A stretch of DNA of 64,000 nucleotides from Roseburia sp. Its GTDB lineage: Bacteria; Bacillota; Clostridia; Lachnospirales; Lachnospiraceae. The DNA lies in the NCBI GenBank assembly GCA_017549185.1, contig JAFYVJ010000039.1:1-64000 (forward strand), read 5' to 3'. A program made the position numbers and the translations under genes. A model generated the notes under the pieces. It did not search any database and was not told the DNA's origin. It saw nothing but the letters and a program-made list of their open reading frames with translations. Within the stretch, counting starts at the first letter, position 1. Each line of letters opens with the position of its first letter. This document shows positions 42,524-52,800 of this stretch, in pieces.

Positions 42524-42757
42524 ATGAGACTTATGATTCGTATTTTTCAAAAAAACACCAATGAAGATACGTATTATACACTCCTAAAAAAAGATCTTCA
42601 CCGAACTGCACAGGATATACAAGATGCTTATAGCAATTTAGAAAATGCCATAGAACCAGACCTCATAGATTGCTATATATATGAATTGAACGCCGTTCAA
42701 ATGCGCTATAAATTCCTTCTGGCAACCATAAAAAAAATGGAGGAAAGCCTTCCGTAA
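42524..42757 (+). CDS. DUF2508 (YaaL-like) protein
   Basis: A 77-residue helical protein (LKKDLHRTAQDIQDAYSNLE; DLIDCYIYELNAVQMRYKFL) of the DUF2508/YaaL type. In Bacillus subtilis yaaL is next to bofA, and the two are neighbours here too, although divergent. No function is established. A terminator follows 1-40 nt downstream. Confidence 0.8.
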   Translation: MRLMIRIFQKNTNEDTYYTLLKKDLHRTAQDIQDAYSNLENAIEPDLIDCYIYELNAVQMRYKFLLATIKKMEESLP

Positions 42758-42780
42758 GGGAGGTTTTTCTCCATTTTATC
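42736..42780 (+). terminator. Terminator after the DUF2508 gene
   Basis: AAAATGGAG (42736-42744) pairs with CTCCATTTT (42769-42777), with an inner GGAAAGCC/GGAGGTTTTTC region. It overlaps the last codons of the gene. It also lies between convergent yaaL and fliS transcripts, so it may serve both. Confidence 0.65.
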
Positions 42781-42794
42781 GTTCTACTATTCTT

Positions 42795-43268
42795 TTATAC
42801 AAAAAATCCTCTAGATGGATTCACGTCCGAACTGCTATTTACATCATTTCGTCCATAAGTATAACCTGCATAAACCTGCTCCGTATTCTGCATCAGAACC
42901 GGCGACTTATCCGTTTCCGCAACTTTTACAAAACTCTCATAAAGCATTCTCAAAAGTGTCTCACACTCCGTAATCTCCATCTCACTACGTTTATACATTG
43001 CTTTTGCCAACAATTCTTTAGCATATCCATAAATGCGATGTAACTCCTTTGACAAATCATATGTATAATTTAATGTCTCCATCAGTTCTGTGATACATTT
43101 CTGTGCTTTCCGAAGAGAGAGCTTATAATCATCCCATCTCTCTTCTTTTAATGCACTCTTGGTATCCGCAAGATACACAAAAAGAATCTCGTAGGTTACA
43201 ACAGTAAGTCCTGTACGATTACTCAATGTTATTTTACTGATAAATTCCTGTATCTGCTCTTTTTGCAT
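42795..43268 (-). CDS. fliS: FliS-like flagellin export chaperone
   Basis: A 157-residue helical protein directly downstream of flagellin. The N-terminal helix bundle has the FliS look (LTVVTYEILFVYLADTKSAL; YKLSLRKAQKCITELMETLN). FliS caps the flagellin C-terminus in the cytosol. It is longer than typical FliS (about 125), with a polar C-terminal tail (SSSDVNPSRGFFV). It lies 15 nt from flagellin, hence in the same mRNA. Confidence 0.8.
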   Translation of the reverse strand: MQKEQIQEFISKITLSNRTGLTVVTYEILFVYLADTKSALKEERWDDYKLSLRKAQKCITELMETLNYTYDLSKELHRIYGYAKELLAKAMYKRSEMEITECETLLRMLYESFVKVAETDKSPVLMQNTEQVYAGYTYGRNDVNSSSDVNPSRGFFV

Positions 43269-43283
43269 TACAACTCCTCAATC

Positions 43284-44723
43284 TTACTGTAATAACTGTA
43301 ATACCTGCTGTGGCATATCATTTGCTTGTGACAATACAGAGATAGCTGCCTGATTCAATACATTCTGCTGTGTATAATTCGTCATTTCCTGTGCCATATC
43401 AGTATCTGTAAGACGCGACTGTGCTTCTGTCATATTTTCCTCAAACGCATCTAAGCTGGAAACTGAATAATCCAAACGATTTTCATACGCACCAAGAGTA
43501 CTACGCGCGCTTGAAACTTTTGCAAGTGCTTCGTCTAAACGGCTGATTGCTACACCTGCTCCCCCCATTGTTGTTACATCAATATCATCAATATATAAAC
43601 TTTCTGCGGAAACTTCCGGTACACTAATCACCATATTCTGATTTGTATTTGCACCAATATGAACCGTCATAGTACCGATGTCTGTTACTTCTAAATCAAG
43701 CATACCTATCGTAAATTCTTCATCAATTAAAAAGCTCATTTCAAAACCGGCATGATCTGTAATCATAACCTTATTACCATTTGTACGGACCGTTGCAGTA
43801 TCACTGAACTCTGATGCTTCCGGAGCTTCTGAATGAGTTGTTAAAGACACTTTCGCATCCTTTCCTGTTACTAACTCTGTTTCCCATGTGCCGCTCTCGT
43901 CATTCAACTCTACCGTATCAAATCCCAAATCAGCTGCTAACTGCTGGCTTGAAAAACCTATTTTCAAAGCCATTTCCTGACCATACCCTTTTGTAGTAAA
44001 TTCTAACGCACCATTTGCATTCTTCTCAAGCGTTGCTCCACCAACCTCTGCTGCCTCACGAAGTTTTCCGAAAATTTCTGCTGCTGTATCTGTCGCCGAA
44101 ATCTCAATGCTGTATCCATTTACGCTCACAGATCCCTCTATTCCGGACACTGTAGTTCCTGCCGGATCTGCTAACAGAGTAGCATCATCCCCTGTTGTTA
44201 CAGCCTGTGTAGCTTCTTCCTCTACTTCTACCTGATAATTTCCTGCACTTACTGTACTAGTAGTACTAATTCTGCTTACATTCTCTGCATATACTCTAGC
44301 ACTTAAAGAACCATCTAAGATTGGCATTTCGTTGTATTCCGTATCTCTTGAAATACGATCCACCTCTGCTTTTAATGCTTCTATTTCTTGCTGAATCGCC
44401 TGTCTATCCTCTAATCCGTTTGTGTCGTTTGCCGCCTGTACAGCAAGTTCTCTCATACGCTGCATAATGCTGCTAGTCTCATTTAATGCTCCGTCCGCAA
44501 TACGAATTGCTGCAATCGCATCTGAGGCATTATTAGATGCTCTGTCCAAGCCTGCAATCTGTGCACGCATTTTATTGGAAATTGCCATACCTGCCGGATT
44601 GTCCTTTGCACGGTTTATTTTTAAACCGGACGAAAGACGCTCCATAGAAGTAGATAGATTGCCTTCTATGCGAAGCAATTGTTTATTTGTTATAAATGCT
44701 GGTATATTTGCGTTGATTTTCAT
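43284..44723 (-). CDS. fliC: Flagellin
   Basis: A 479-residue flagellin. The N-terminal D0/D1 region (MKINANIPAFITNKQLLRIE; SMERLSSGLKINRAKDNPAG) and C-terminal region (SARSTLGAYENRLDYSVSSL; NQAAISVLSQANDMPQQVLQ) are conserved. The middle 200 residues form variable D2/D3-like domains. The ATG at 44723 is preceded by GAGAGAA and fits the sigma-D-type promoter at 44789-44816; the longer frame would start upstream in the leader. The N-terminal D1 motif QRMRELAVQAANDT is the TLR5-recognised region of flagellins. Confidence 0.95.
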   Translation of the reverse strand: MKINANIPAFITNKQLLRIEGNLSTSMERLSSGLKINRAKDNPAGMAISNKMRAQIAGLDRASNNASDAIAAIRIADGALNETSSIMQRMRELAVQAANDTNGLEDRQAIQQEIEALKAEVDRISRDTEYNEMPILDGSLSARVYAENVSRISTTSTVSAGNYQVEVEEEATQAVTTGDDATLLADPAGTTVSGIEGSVSVNGYSIEISATDTAAEIFGKLREAAEVGGATLEKNANGALEFTTKGYGQEMALKIGFSSQQLAADLGFDTVELNDESGTWETELVTGKDAKVSLTTHSEAPEASEFSDTATVRTNGNKVMITDHAGFEMSFLIDEEFTIGMLDLEVTDIGTMTVHIGANTNQNMVISVPEVSAESLYIDDIDVTTMGGAGVAISRLDEALAKVSSARSTLGAYENRLDYSVSSLDAFEENMTEAQSRLTDTDMAQEMTNYTQQNVLNQAAISVLSQANDMPQQVLQLLQ

Positions 44724-44761
44724 TGTTATTCTCTCGCTTTCATTGCGTCCCTGCCAATTTA

Positions 44762-44775
44762 AGCCATCCGTGGCT
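44762..44775 (-). other. Small hairpin in the flagellin leader
   Basis: AGCCA/TGGCT around four bases lies in the 5' untranslated leader about 40 nt before the flagellin start codon. It may stabilise the mRNA or tune translation. Confidence 0.4.
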
Positions 44776-44788
44776 TTTACTGAAAAGT

Positions 44789-44816
44789 ATATCGACACAA
44801 AAACTCAATTTCCTTA
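44789..44816 (-). promoter_or_regulatory. Sigma-D (sigma-28)-type promoter of flagellin
   Basis: On the minus strand TAAG (44816-44813), a 16-nt spacer, and GTCGATAT (44796-44789) match the Bacillus sigma-D consensus TAAA-N15-GCCGATAT except for one base in each box and one extra spacer base. The resulting leader to the flagellin ATG is about 60 nt. Confidence 0.75.
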
Positions 44817-44912
44817 GTAAAATTTTGCTTTACTTGCATTCTTTTATAAATCGTATTATAATAAGTGAGGCTTTAGGATAAGCTAAAATACAAAATGTAA
44901 AGGAGAATTATT

Positions 44913-45122
44913 ATGGTACAGGTTTCAAAAGAGACTATGATTGGTGACTTATTAAGAATTGACCAAAATGTTGCACCAATTCTTTTAAATATTGGTATGC
45001 ACTGCCTCGGATGCCCATCTTCACAGATGGAGACTATCGAAGAAGCAGCTATGGTTCACGGAATCGACGCAGACGAACTAGTTCAGACAATCAACGATTT
45101 CCTTGCAAAGGATCTTGCATAA
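44913..45122 (+). CDS. DUF1858 domain protein
   Basis: A 69-residue protein made of one DUF1858 domain: VSKETMIGDLLRIDQNVAPI, then GMHCLGCPSSQMETIEEA with a CxxC-like pair (C-L-G-C), then a C-terminal helix. The domain is also found at the N-terminus of hybrid-cluster-related and hemerythrin-like proteins and may sense redox or metal. GGAG precedes the ATG (AAAGGAGAATTATT). It has its own terminator. Confidence 0.85.
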   Translation: MVQVSKETMIGDLLRIDQNVAPILLNIGMHCLGCPSSQMETIEEAAMVHGIDADELVQTINDFLAKDLA

Positions 45123-45147
45123 TCTAAGAATTTCTATGAATTAAAGA

Positions 45148-45195
45148 AGAGGTTCTCACCTTGCAAATAGTGCATCGTGAAAACCTCTCTTTTTT
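45148..45195 (+). terminator. Terminator after the DUF1858 gene
   Basis: AGAGGTTCTCAC pairs with GTGAAAACCTCT (one mismatch), followed by CTTTTTTA on the plus strand. It lies at the convergent junction with mecA. Confidence 0.8.
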
Positions 45196-45979
45196 ATAAC
45201 TCAGCTAAAGTCTGAAGTGCATTTCCTGCCAGTAGCACTTGATAATGCTCCTTTAAAAATGCTTCTGTACCCGGGGTATAGGTTTGTTGTACTGCATATT
45301 CAGATAAAATATTGCATACCTTATTGAACTTTTCCGGCGTCTCTGAACTCTTACTTACTAACAGATAATATTTATGCGTAACGGCATTTTTATATAAATC
45401 ATTCCTGCCAGCATAAAAGCCTTTTAAAACTCCTGCCACTCTAGAAACTTCTTCTAAACTCTGAAAAACATACAGTTTTGTAATATCTACAAATACCTGA
45501 ACCGATGTTTCTTCTTCCGTCTTTTTCTTTAGTTCTTTTAATGGAATAAAGCTATCCTGTTTTTGTTTCTCTAAAAGTTTTTTCCGCTCTTCCTGAATTT
45601 TTTTGAATAAACCAAGAATATCATCTGCACCTTCTATCGGCGGATTCTGACTATCTGTCAGTAGCATATCCTCTTCCATATATTCCGGATCCGGATTCGA
45701 GAACTTAGAAAAACGTGTATCAAGCTCTTCCGGATATTCTACCTTTGTTACTACTAAAATGATTGTATCCGCAGACAATGGAATCGCCTCTATCATCAAC
45801 GGAACATCTTCTGCTTCAAATCCAAACTCATAGGCCGCTTGCTGCATCATATCACGAAACAGCATTTTCACCTTTTCCGTTCCATATGCAAGTTCACTAA
45901 GCTTAATCTGACGTTCTGCCAAATCCTGCTTCGTCAACGTACAACGAATCTGATTCTCGTTAATTTTTTCTATCTTCAT
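45194..45979 (-). CDS. mecA: MecA-type ClpC adaptor protein
   Basis: A 261-residue protein with MecA architecture. The N-terminal substrate-binding domain is MKIEKINENQIRCTLTKQDL (1-20) followed by KMLFRDMMQQAAYEFGF. A poorly conserved acidic linker (about 100-150) and a C-terminal ClpC-binding domain (FVDITKLYVFQSLEEVSRVA; TEAFLKEHYQVLLAGNALQ) complete it. MecA delivers proteins to ClpCP in Firmicutes. I chose the ATG at 45979 as the family start; the upstream ATG at 46024 adds 15 unrelated residues. Confidence 0.85.
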   Translation of the reverse strand: MKIEKINENQIRCTLTKQDLAERQIKLSELAYGTEKVKMLFRDMMQQAAYEFGFEAEDVPLMIEAIPLSADTIILVVTKVEYPEELDTRFSKFSNPDPEYMEEDMLLTDSQNPPIEGADDILGLFKKIQEERKKLLEKQKQDSFIPLKELKKKTEEETSVQVFVDITKLYVFQSLEEVSRVAGVLKGFYAGRNDLYKNAVTHKYYLLVSKSSETPEKFNKVCNILSEYAVQQTYTPGTEAFLKEHYQVLLAGNALQTLAEL

Positions 45980-46024
45980 TCTATCATCACATCCTTCATC
46001 CAGAAAACCTCGTAAACTGTACAT

Positions 46025-46833
46025 CTATTATAATCAAATGACCTATTGATGTAAAGTATGCCATTTTATTAAAAATCGATAAACTCTGCTTTTGTAGTAG
46101 CTTTTGTGAAAAGTGTCCAAAAATTTTTTAGGTACTTGTAATGACTTTTCCTTCATGCTATAAACATATGCAAGAGATATGGAACTGACACGCAAAGAGA
46201 GTTTTGCAGTATCATATTTTTCAATTAATGTTTGACATATTAGCTCTTATCCTGGCTATCTCCCAAGGGTGTCCTACATCCTTCCTTGGTCAAACTTCTT
46301 TTTACTCATTGGACACGTTTGTGAACCATCAACAAACATATCAGCGGAACACTATGTTTTATCTGTTCCGGTAAATTATTCCAATATTTTTATGCATGAA
46401 ACAGACAAGTGCTTTTTCCAGTCTCTCACAAAAGAGAACTATTTGTGGTCTGTTAGCCTACCAGGTTATGGTATTTCTTTTTTATGGGCAGATTGCACAG
46501 TATCGTTTTCTTTTTTATTATCTATGCACTATCTGTATTATTGATTATTACCAAAGTCAAAATGAATTAACCACATTTTCACGACAACAGAGGTTTTCTC
46601 TGAACTGGTTATATTTACAATACAAAAGGGATTTTTTTGTGATTAGATGCGGACTTTAATATACCATTTCTCAAAAAACCTCACCTATTTGGCAATGATT
46701 GCTATACTCTCGGTCTACGATTCATGCAAAATGCAAGGCAACGGATTTTTATAATATATCACATATCACTAAATCATTATGCGTTGTCCTTTTGGTTGCT
46801 CCGCAAATTTTGCATTTAAGGAGGAAACTCAAT
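46025..46833. other. Gene-poor stretch upstream of a small conserved gene
   Basis: I find no supported gene in these 809 nt. Several short frames overlap on the plus strand between 46269 and 46660. They have no ribosome-binding sites and read as low-complexity Phe/Tyr/Leu sequence broken by stops. A hydrophobic stretch near 46480-46560 (SIVFFFIIYALSVLLIITK in one frame) suggests a decayed membrane-protein gene. The promoters of mecA (minus) and of the small gene at 46834 must lie at its ends. Confidence 0.5.
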
Positions 46834-47046
46834 ATGAAAATAACAGGAAAACAACAACTCTATATGGAGTTGTCTTCTCTGGAAGACCAGGGAATTACTA
46901 TATGGCTGGAAGGATACCCAAGCGATTCTTTGCATGTGGCCAGCCGTTTAGACATTCACGACGAGAATTTGTATATGCGTGACTATATCTTCGATGAAGG
47001 GAGGTTGAAAGAAGTTCATTTTAATAAAATTGAGAACGAAGACTAA
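46834..47046 (+). CDS. Small conserved-looking hypothetical protein (70 residues)
   Basis: The ATG at 46834 follows a perfect AAGGAGG. The product, MKITGKQQLYMELSSLEDQG then WLEGYPSDSLHVASRLDIHD and YMRDYIFDEGRLKEVHFNKI, has alternating strand/helix pattern and acidic character. I recall similar short proteins in other Lachnospiraceae, without known function. A longer frame to 46699 has no start signal. A GC-rich hairpin follows. Confidence 0.65.
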   Translation: MKITGKQQLYMELSSLEDQGITIWLEGYPSDSLHVASRLDIHDENLYMRDYIFDEGRLKEVHFNKIENED

Positions 47047-47126
47047 AATAATGAGTCTATCAGGAGTTTCGAGTTCCTCAATGCTCGATAAATCTGACAT
47101 TTGTTAAATGTAATAAAAGATGGTGT

Positions 47127-47153
47127 GGGGGACTGAGTTTTGGACAGTCCCCC
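47127..47153 (+). terminator. GC-rich hairpin after the small hypothetical gene
   Basis: GGGGGACTG and CAGTCCCCC form a perfect 9-bp stem around AGTTTTGGA. No T-run follows (TATGACTAAT), so it may be a weak terminator, or an mRNA 3'-end stabiliser. Confidence 0.5.
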
Positions 47154-47300
47154 TATGACTAATACTTTTATCTTCATGAAACTTTAAGATTTTAGAAATC
47201 TTTTTACCTTTGCATTTGGAATATGGTATGCTAAAATATTTTATAGAATGGCATAGTTTTTTGCCAGATTTTACTTGTTATATAAGAAAGGAATCTCCGA

Positions 47301-49052
47301 ATGAAAAAGAAAATTCTTCCTGTTATTGCTGCGCTAATATTTATTCTTGTAGTTATTTTATTTATGATTCTAGGCAAAATAATTGACAAATATTCGCCAA
47401 CAGATGAACAACAGGATTTAGGCATACATTATGGCATCACCTCAGAAGAGGAAGTCGCCATTATCTATAATAACGAATTGATTGAAGCAAAAGCAAAACT
47501 TTTAAATGACGTGGTTTATCTACGTGTAGATACTGTAAAGAACTACATAAATGACCGCTTTTACTGGGATGCAAATGAAAATATATTACGATATACAACT
47601 GCAACAGATTTAATATCTGTTCCTGCTGAAAGTACCAATTACACCATTACAAAAGATTCTCATTCCTTGGATCACATTATTGTAAAAGCAGATGCTGAAA
47701 CTGCATATATAGCTATTGATTTTGTTAAAACTTATTCCGATTTTGCATATGAAATTTTTAAAGAACCAAACCGTGTAGTAATCACCACTGCCTGGGGTAA
47801 TTACACTACTACCATCACCAAAAAAGACACCGAACTTAGAATCCTCGGCGGAATTAAAAGTCCTATTCTTGACAACCTCAAAAAAGGAGAAGAACTTACT
47901 ATCTTAGAAGAGTTAGAAACCTGGACAGAAGTTATTACCAACGATGGTATTATCGGATATGTAAAATCTAAGAATTTAGGTAACAACTCTACCAAAACAC
48001 TTACCAGTGATTATGTACCAGAAGAATTTACTCATATTAAAAAGGATTTTGAAATTAATATGGCATGGCATCAAGTATTTAATCGCTCTGCCAATAGTAA
48101 TATTTCCTCTGTGCTCCAAAGTACCAAGGGGCTAAATGTAATTTCACCATCCTGGTTCTACCTAAAAGATAACAATGGCGGTATAGGCTCTCTCGCAAGT
48201 ACAGATTATGTAAACTATTGTCATCAGCACAATGTAGAAGTATGGGCTCTGGTAAGTAACTTCGGTGCCAAAGATCAGGGACTCGAAAATCCTGATTTGA
48301 CATCCATTTTAACCCACACATCCAGCCGTGACAATCTGGTTAATAATTTAATCTCTTCTGCCATCCAATACAATCTAGACGGTATCAACATCGACTTTGA
48401 GTCTGTTGACCCGGCAGTCGGAGATTCTTACATTCAGTTTATAAGAGAATTATCCTTAAAATGTGCGAATAATGGAATTGTTCTTTCTGTAGACAATTAT
48501 GTGCCAACTGCATATACTGCTTTTTATAATCGTTCGGAACAGGCACTTTTTGCAGACTATGTTGTTATTATGGCTTATGATGAACACCATTCTGGCTCTG
48601 AACCAGGTTCTGTAGCATCTATTGGTTGGGTAACTGAAGGTATTGAAAATACCATGAAGGAAGTTCCTGCTGATCAGATTATCCTAGGCATGCCATTCTA
48701 TGCAAGAGTATGGTGCCTTACACCTGCAGATGGTGAGACCTTACCAGAAGATGGTTCCGTAATTGATAGTTTTACTAACTTTGATATCAGTTGTTATTCT
48801 GCAAGCATGGGAGAGCAGAAACAATTAGCAAATGCAAATGGTATAACACCGGTTTGGTCTGACGAAGTCGGCCAATATTATGTCGAATACAAAAACAGTG
48901 GCTCTATCTACCAGATTTGGATGGAAGATGCAACTTCAATCGAAGCCAAATTAAAAGTTATGGATTCTTTTAAACTGGCTGGTGGTGCCTTCTGGAAACT
49001 TGGCTTAGAACAATCGTCCGTATGGGATACTATCATCAAATATATTAATTAA
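47301..49052 (+). CDS. Exported GH18 glycosidase with SH3 domain (SleL/YaaH-like)
   Basis: A 583-residue exported or anchored enzyme. The N-terminal membrane helix (ILPVIAALIFILVVILFMIL) is followed by a copper-amine-oxidase-N-like/stalk region, a bacterial SH3 domain (about 185-225, LRILGGIKSPILDNLKKGEE) and a GH18 catalytic barrel (about 250-583). The catalytic DGINIDFESVD motif lies near residues 359-369, and WMEDATSIEAKLKVMDSF near the end is typical of the SleL/YaaH N-acetylglucosaminidases that degrade spore cortex fragments. The promoter and a weak AAGGAA site lie directly upstream. Confidence 0.88.
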   Translation: MKKKILPVIAALIFILVVILFMILGKIIDKYSPTDEQQDLGIHYGITSEEEVAIIYNNELIEAKAKLLNDVVYLRVDTVKNYINDRFYWDANENILRYTTATDLISVPAESTNYTITKDSHSLDHIIVKADAETAYIAIDFVKTYSDFAYEIFKEPNRVVITTAWGNYTTTITKKDTELRILGGIKSPILDNLKKGEELTILEELETWTEVITNDGIIGYVKSKNLGNNSTKTLTSDYVPEEFTHIKKDFEINMAWHQVFNRSANSNISSVLQSTKGLNVISPSWFYLKDNNGGIGSLASTDYVNYCHQHNVEVWALVSNFGAKDQGLENPDLTSILTHTSSRDNLVNNLISSAIQYNLDGINIDFESVDPAVGDSYIQFIRELSLKCANNGIVLSVDNYVPTAYTAFYNRSEQALFADYVVIMAYDEHHSGSEPGSVASIGWVTEGIENTMKEVPADQIILGMPFYARVWCLTPADGETLPEDGSVIDSFTNFDISCYSASMGEQKQLANANGITPVWSDEVGQYYVEYKNSGSIYQIWMEDATSIEAKLKVMDSFKLAGGAFWKLGLEQSSVWDTIIKYIN

Positions 49053-49062
49053 TAACATCATA

Positions 49063-49107
49063 AAATCCCTTGCTCGTGAATAAGATATAGAAACGAACAA
49101 GGGATTT
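49063..49107 (+). terminator. Terminator of the GH18 gene whose 3' arm covers the ribosome-binding site of the next gene
   Basis: AAATCCCTTG (49063-49072) pairs with CAAGGGATTT (49098-49107), followed by TTT and then the ATG (49111) of the amidase gene. The AAGGGA in the 3' arm is the only Shine-Dalgarno-like site for that gene. Confidence 0.75.
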
Positions 49108-49110
49108 TTT

Positions 49111-49875
49111 ATGAATAAAAAAATAGAACTCTTTATGTCCATAGCACTTTTAGTCTGTGCCGTTTCACTTGCCAGATGGGGTGCTATTTTTGTACAAAAG
49201 CAAACATCAAAAGACAGAGAGCATTTTCTGTCTTCTGTTACTACCGAAAAAAATACCTCAACAGAATCTACTGAACATTCCTCTATGTCTTCTTTTTGTA
49301 TTGTTATAGATGCCGGTCATGGCGGTGCCGACCCCGGTAAGGTGGGAATAACCGGTATTCTGGAAAAAGACCTAAACCTCTCCATTGCCCTCTTACTCGC
49401 TCAAAAGCTGGAATCCTCTGGCATCTCCGTCATCCTAACCAGAGATACTGATACAGACTTAGCTGGCGGTGCCTCTAATTTTAAATCTGCCGATATGCGA
49501 AACCGCAATCAGATCATTACTGAAACTCATCCGGTTTTTACTATAAGTATTCATCAAAACAGCTATCCTTCTGAAAATGTTACCGGTGCTCAAGTATTTT
49601 ATTTTACCCATTCTGAGGAATCAAAAAACTTAGCAACTACATTACAAAAGAGCCTTATTTCTAACCTGGACCCATCCAACACCAGACAAGCAAAAGCAAA
49701 TGACAGTTATTATTTACTAAAAAAAACACCCACACCTACTGTTATTGTAGAGTGTGGGTTTCTTAGCAGCCCTAGTGAATCTGCTTTGCTTTGTACTCCT
49801 GAATATCAGGAAAAAGTCGTTCATGCAATCTATCTAGGTATGATAGAATACCTGAAAGAAAAAAACTATTTATAA
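49111..49875 (+). CDS. N-acetylmuramoyl-L-alanine amidase, CwlD-like
   Basis: A 254-residue Amidase_3 enzyme with an N-terminal membrane anchor (LFMSIALLVCAVSLARWGA). The zinc site is complete: H in CIVIDAGHGGADPGKVG (near 70), E in GILEKDLNL, H in TISIHQNSYPS, and the catalytic E in VIVECGFLSSPSE. Length and single-domain layout match CwlD, which makes muramic lactam in spore cortex. Its neighbour is a SleL-like enzyme, supporting a spore role. It converges with the DUF6240-like gene, overlapping by 10 nt at the 3' ends. Confidence 0.88.
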   Translation: MNKKIELFMSIALLVCAVSLARWGAIFVQKQTSKDREHFLSSVTTEKNTSTESTEHSSMSSFCIVIDAGHGGADPGKVGITGILEKDLNLSIALLLAQKLESSGISVILTRDTDTDLAGGASNFKSADMRNRNQIITETHPVFTISIHQNSYPSENVTGAQVFYFTHSEESKNLATTLQKSLISNLDPSNTRQAKANDSYYLLKKTPTPTVIVECGFLSSPSESALLCTPEYQEKVVHAIYLGMIEYLKEKNYL

Positions 49876-52800
49876 ATTTCTTTTACAACACGTATAAAAG
49901 CCTCTGCCAATCCATATAAGCGTGTTGTCTGAATCTGATAAGCATCGGTATCTGCCGATGCTTCTGTTTTGCCCGCAACATCTGCACTATCTTTTGATAC
50001 CGGCGTATTCGAAAAATGATTCAAATCTAAATCTGTAATATATGCAACTTTTATATCTGCTGACTCTATATCCTCGCCTTGCAATGCTTTTGCAAACTGA
50101 TCCAAACGCTTTAACATATCGTCCTTCGTATCTGGATTATCCGTTGCAATCATACCACTAATTCCTTTTTCTTTTGCCTGGAACGTTGCCGCTATTTTAC
50201 CCGACAACTGAGACTCTAACAGAATGTCAACCATGCCTCGTTTCTCTACACCACGTACAATTTTCAAAGTAACATTTGTGACTTCATCTCCTACTAACAC
50301 AGGTACAGAATAAGTCTCTTTTTGAGACATCTTCTTCTGAATGGAAAGCTGAGCACGCAGCAGTTTCGCTTCTTTAATATCGATATAAGTTACCTCGTCA
50401 CTTTCAATCATTGTTTTCATGACATTTTCCGCCAATTTTCCAAGAGCTTCCTGTGCCTCTGCCATCTCCTTTGGCTCTGTTACTGCTTTGCCAAAATCTT
50501 CAATTAACTGCTGCTTAATGCTTGCAATTTCCTCCTGCGGCAATATACCATCCTCTACTAACGAGTCATTATCCTGCTGGTTACGATCTCCTAAAATCTG
50601 CTTAAACAGCTGGTTACGATCTGACATCATTGCCTCCATAGCCAAAATATTCTGTACAGAATTTGGTATATCATACTGCTCTAACATCTGATATACTTCT
50701 GCTGACGTGTTAGCACACTGCCTGAATCCATTCAACTGTTCTCTTGCATACTCCTGTAAAACTCCTGTATCTTCTGCGTCCACCTGCTGTAACACTTCTG
50801 CTAGCTGCTCCGGTGTCATTTCCATCCAATTGGTTCCCTGTTTTTCTAAAGTCACTAATCGTCCCGGTGTTAATGCTTCTTTCGCTTCACTTACGCAATT
50901 ATTCTGATATCCCGCCATAATCTGATCTGTGATAGAATTCGTATATCCATTTGATTTCTCTTTTTCACCAAAACTATCGTCTACAGTAATATCCATTTTT
51001 TTCTGTTTATTTGCACTACGAACTGCTGTCAACAGATTCTTTAATGTTAAATCTGCTCCCTGATTCAATACAGCTCCAATCGCAGCTCCATCCGTCTGCT
51101 CCACTTGATGTAAGAGACGATATACACCAATGAAAGAACTTCTCTCTTCTTCTGTAATAGCCTTATTTTGTTCCATCTTCCACAAGAATTCACTAAAACG
51201 CTCTGTGTCGTCACTATTTAACTCTTGCTTAAGCATTTCTGCCCTCTTATTTAGCATACCAAAGTCCATATCCAAAGGATTTTCGCCTTTATGCAACATT
51301 TCCATTACAACACGAGGTGTCAGATTTTTAAATGCACGCTGTACTTCTTTATCCGCTGCTTTCATTTTAAGAACGGCATCTGCCGTAATCTCTAGCTGGT
51401 TATATGCCAAAATGCGTACTGCTCTACGATTTGCTTCCGTAAGACCAAGGTCTAGGTCCCTTAAAATATCATCTACATTCTGAAATGCCTTGCTATAAGA
51501 ATCTCCCAAATCACTTCTTGGTGCCGTCATCAATGGCTCATAGCTCTGATTCGCTTTTTCCATTGCTGCCTTTAATGCCATACCATTGACATATACACCC
51601 TTTATATTATCTACTTCAGCCTGAGACATACCTAAAACATATGCTGGTACAGACTTAATAGCTGACAATTTCTCTTGTGTCTCTGCAAATACAGATACCT
51701 TTTCTTCCGTAACCTCCATGCCCTGAGATTCTAAAAGACTAGCATAGTACTGACTCTCTTCTTTTTTTAATGCTTCTACCAACTCGACTAAAGGTTTTGT
51801 ATCAATTGACATTCCCCTCTTAAGAAGAGAATAGTTTGCCTCCACTGTCATAACAAGTCTAGCTTCTTCTAACTGACGATGTGCTGTCAGCAAACGCATC
51901 TCGCGATCTACCACTGCATAATCATCTTTTTGCTTTGGATTTGTATCCTGACTCGCCTCATAGTCGCCTGCTGCTGATTTTAAATTCTTAATGGTTAACT
52001 CCAAACCATTATCTACTATAAAACGAATATCTGCATCCGTCGCATTATTAATTACCGAAAAAGCATCCTTTGCACGACTAAAATAATCATAACCGGATAA
52101 TAAAAGTGCATCAGTCGGTGCCTTTCCCTCCATCAGTGCTGTCATAATAGCATCTGTTAATTCTTCTTCTGCCAACTCTCCGTTATAGTTTCTCAAATCG
52201 CTCAAATAACTTAGATTATCGGTTGTTAACGCGATACCATTTGCTATCAACCATTTACTATCAGAAACCGCCTGCTCGTTAACCTCTATGCCTGCCCCTT
52301 TAATAATTCCCATTATCTGAGTCTGCATGCTTTTAATATTCACATCATTTCCAGATGTAGTATAACATCCGCCACCGACATGTGCTGCCTTATAAAAATT
52401 CTCAATTGTTGGTGCCAACTGATTGTCTAAAAGATATTTTATACTTCCGTCTGTCAGCGGTCCCACGGATTCTGCCTGTTTATATGCCAGCTCACACGCT
52501 GCCACATTTTCTCCTGTTGCCGGCAAGTCAGACGCTTTTAGTTTCTGCTCTAAGTGTTGTGCCAATGCGGTACTTCCTGTCAATTCTTCTAATTGTGCCT
52601 TACTTAAATCATCTCCAAAACAGGAAACATCTCCACCGCCCTTTGCTATCTGCAGCTTAATTTTATCTGTCACTGTAACGATTGTATTACCTGTTGTCTC
52701 ATTCAGAGAAAATCCTTCTTCCTGCATTTTGGCAAAATCTTCTTCTGATGTAGTATGTGAAAGTACCGCCATCTGATTTTTACGGTCTGTAGCATCCAAC

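Noticed and set aside
44724..44798. Longer flagellin start
   Set aside because: The extension overlaps the leader and the sigma-D-type promoter; flagellins begin at the conserved MKINANI.
46269..46659. Two plus-strand frames of about 90 codons
   Set aside because: No start signals, low-complexity aromatic sequence, overlapping in different frames; treated as non-coding or decayed DNA.
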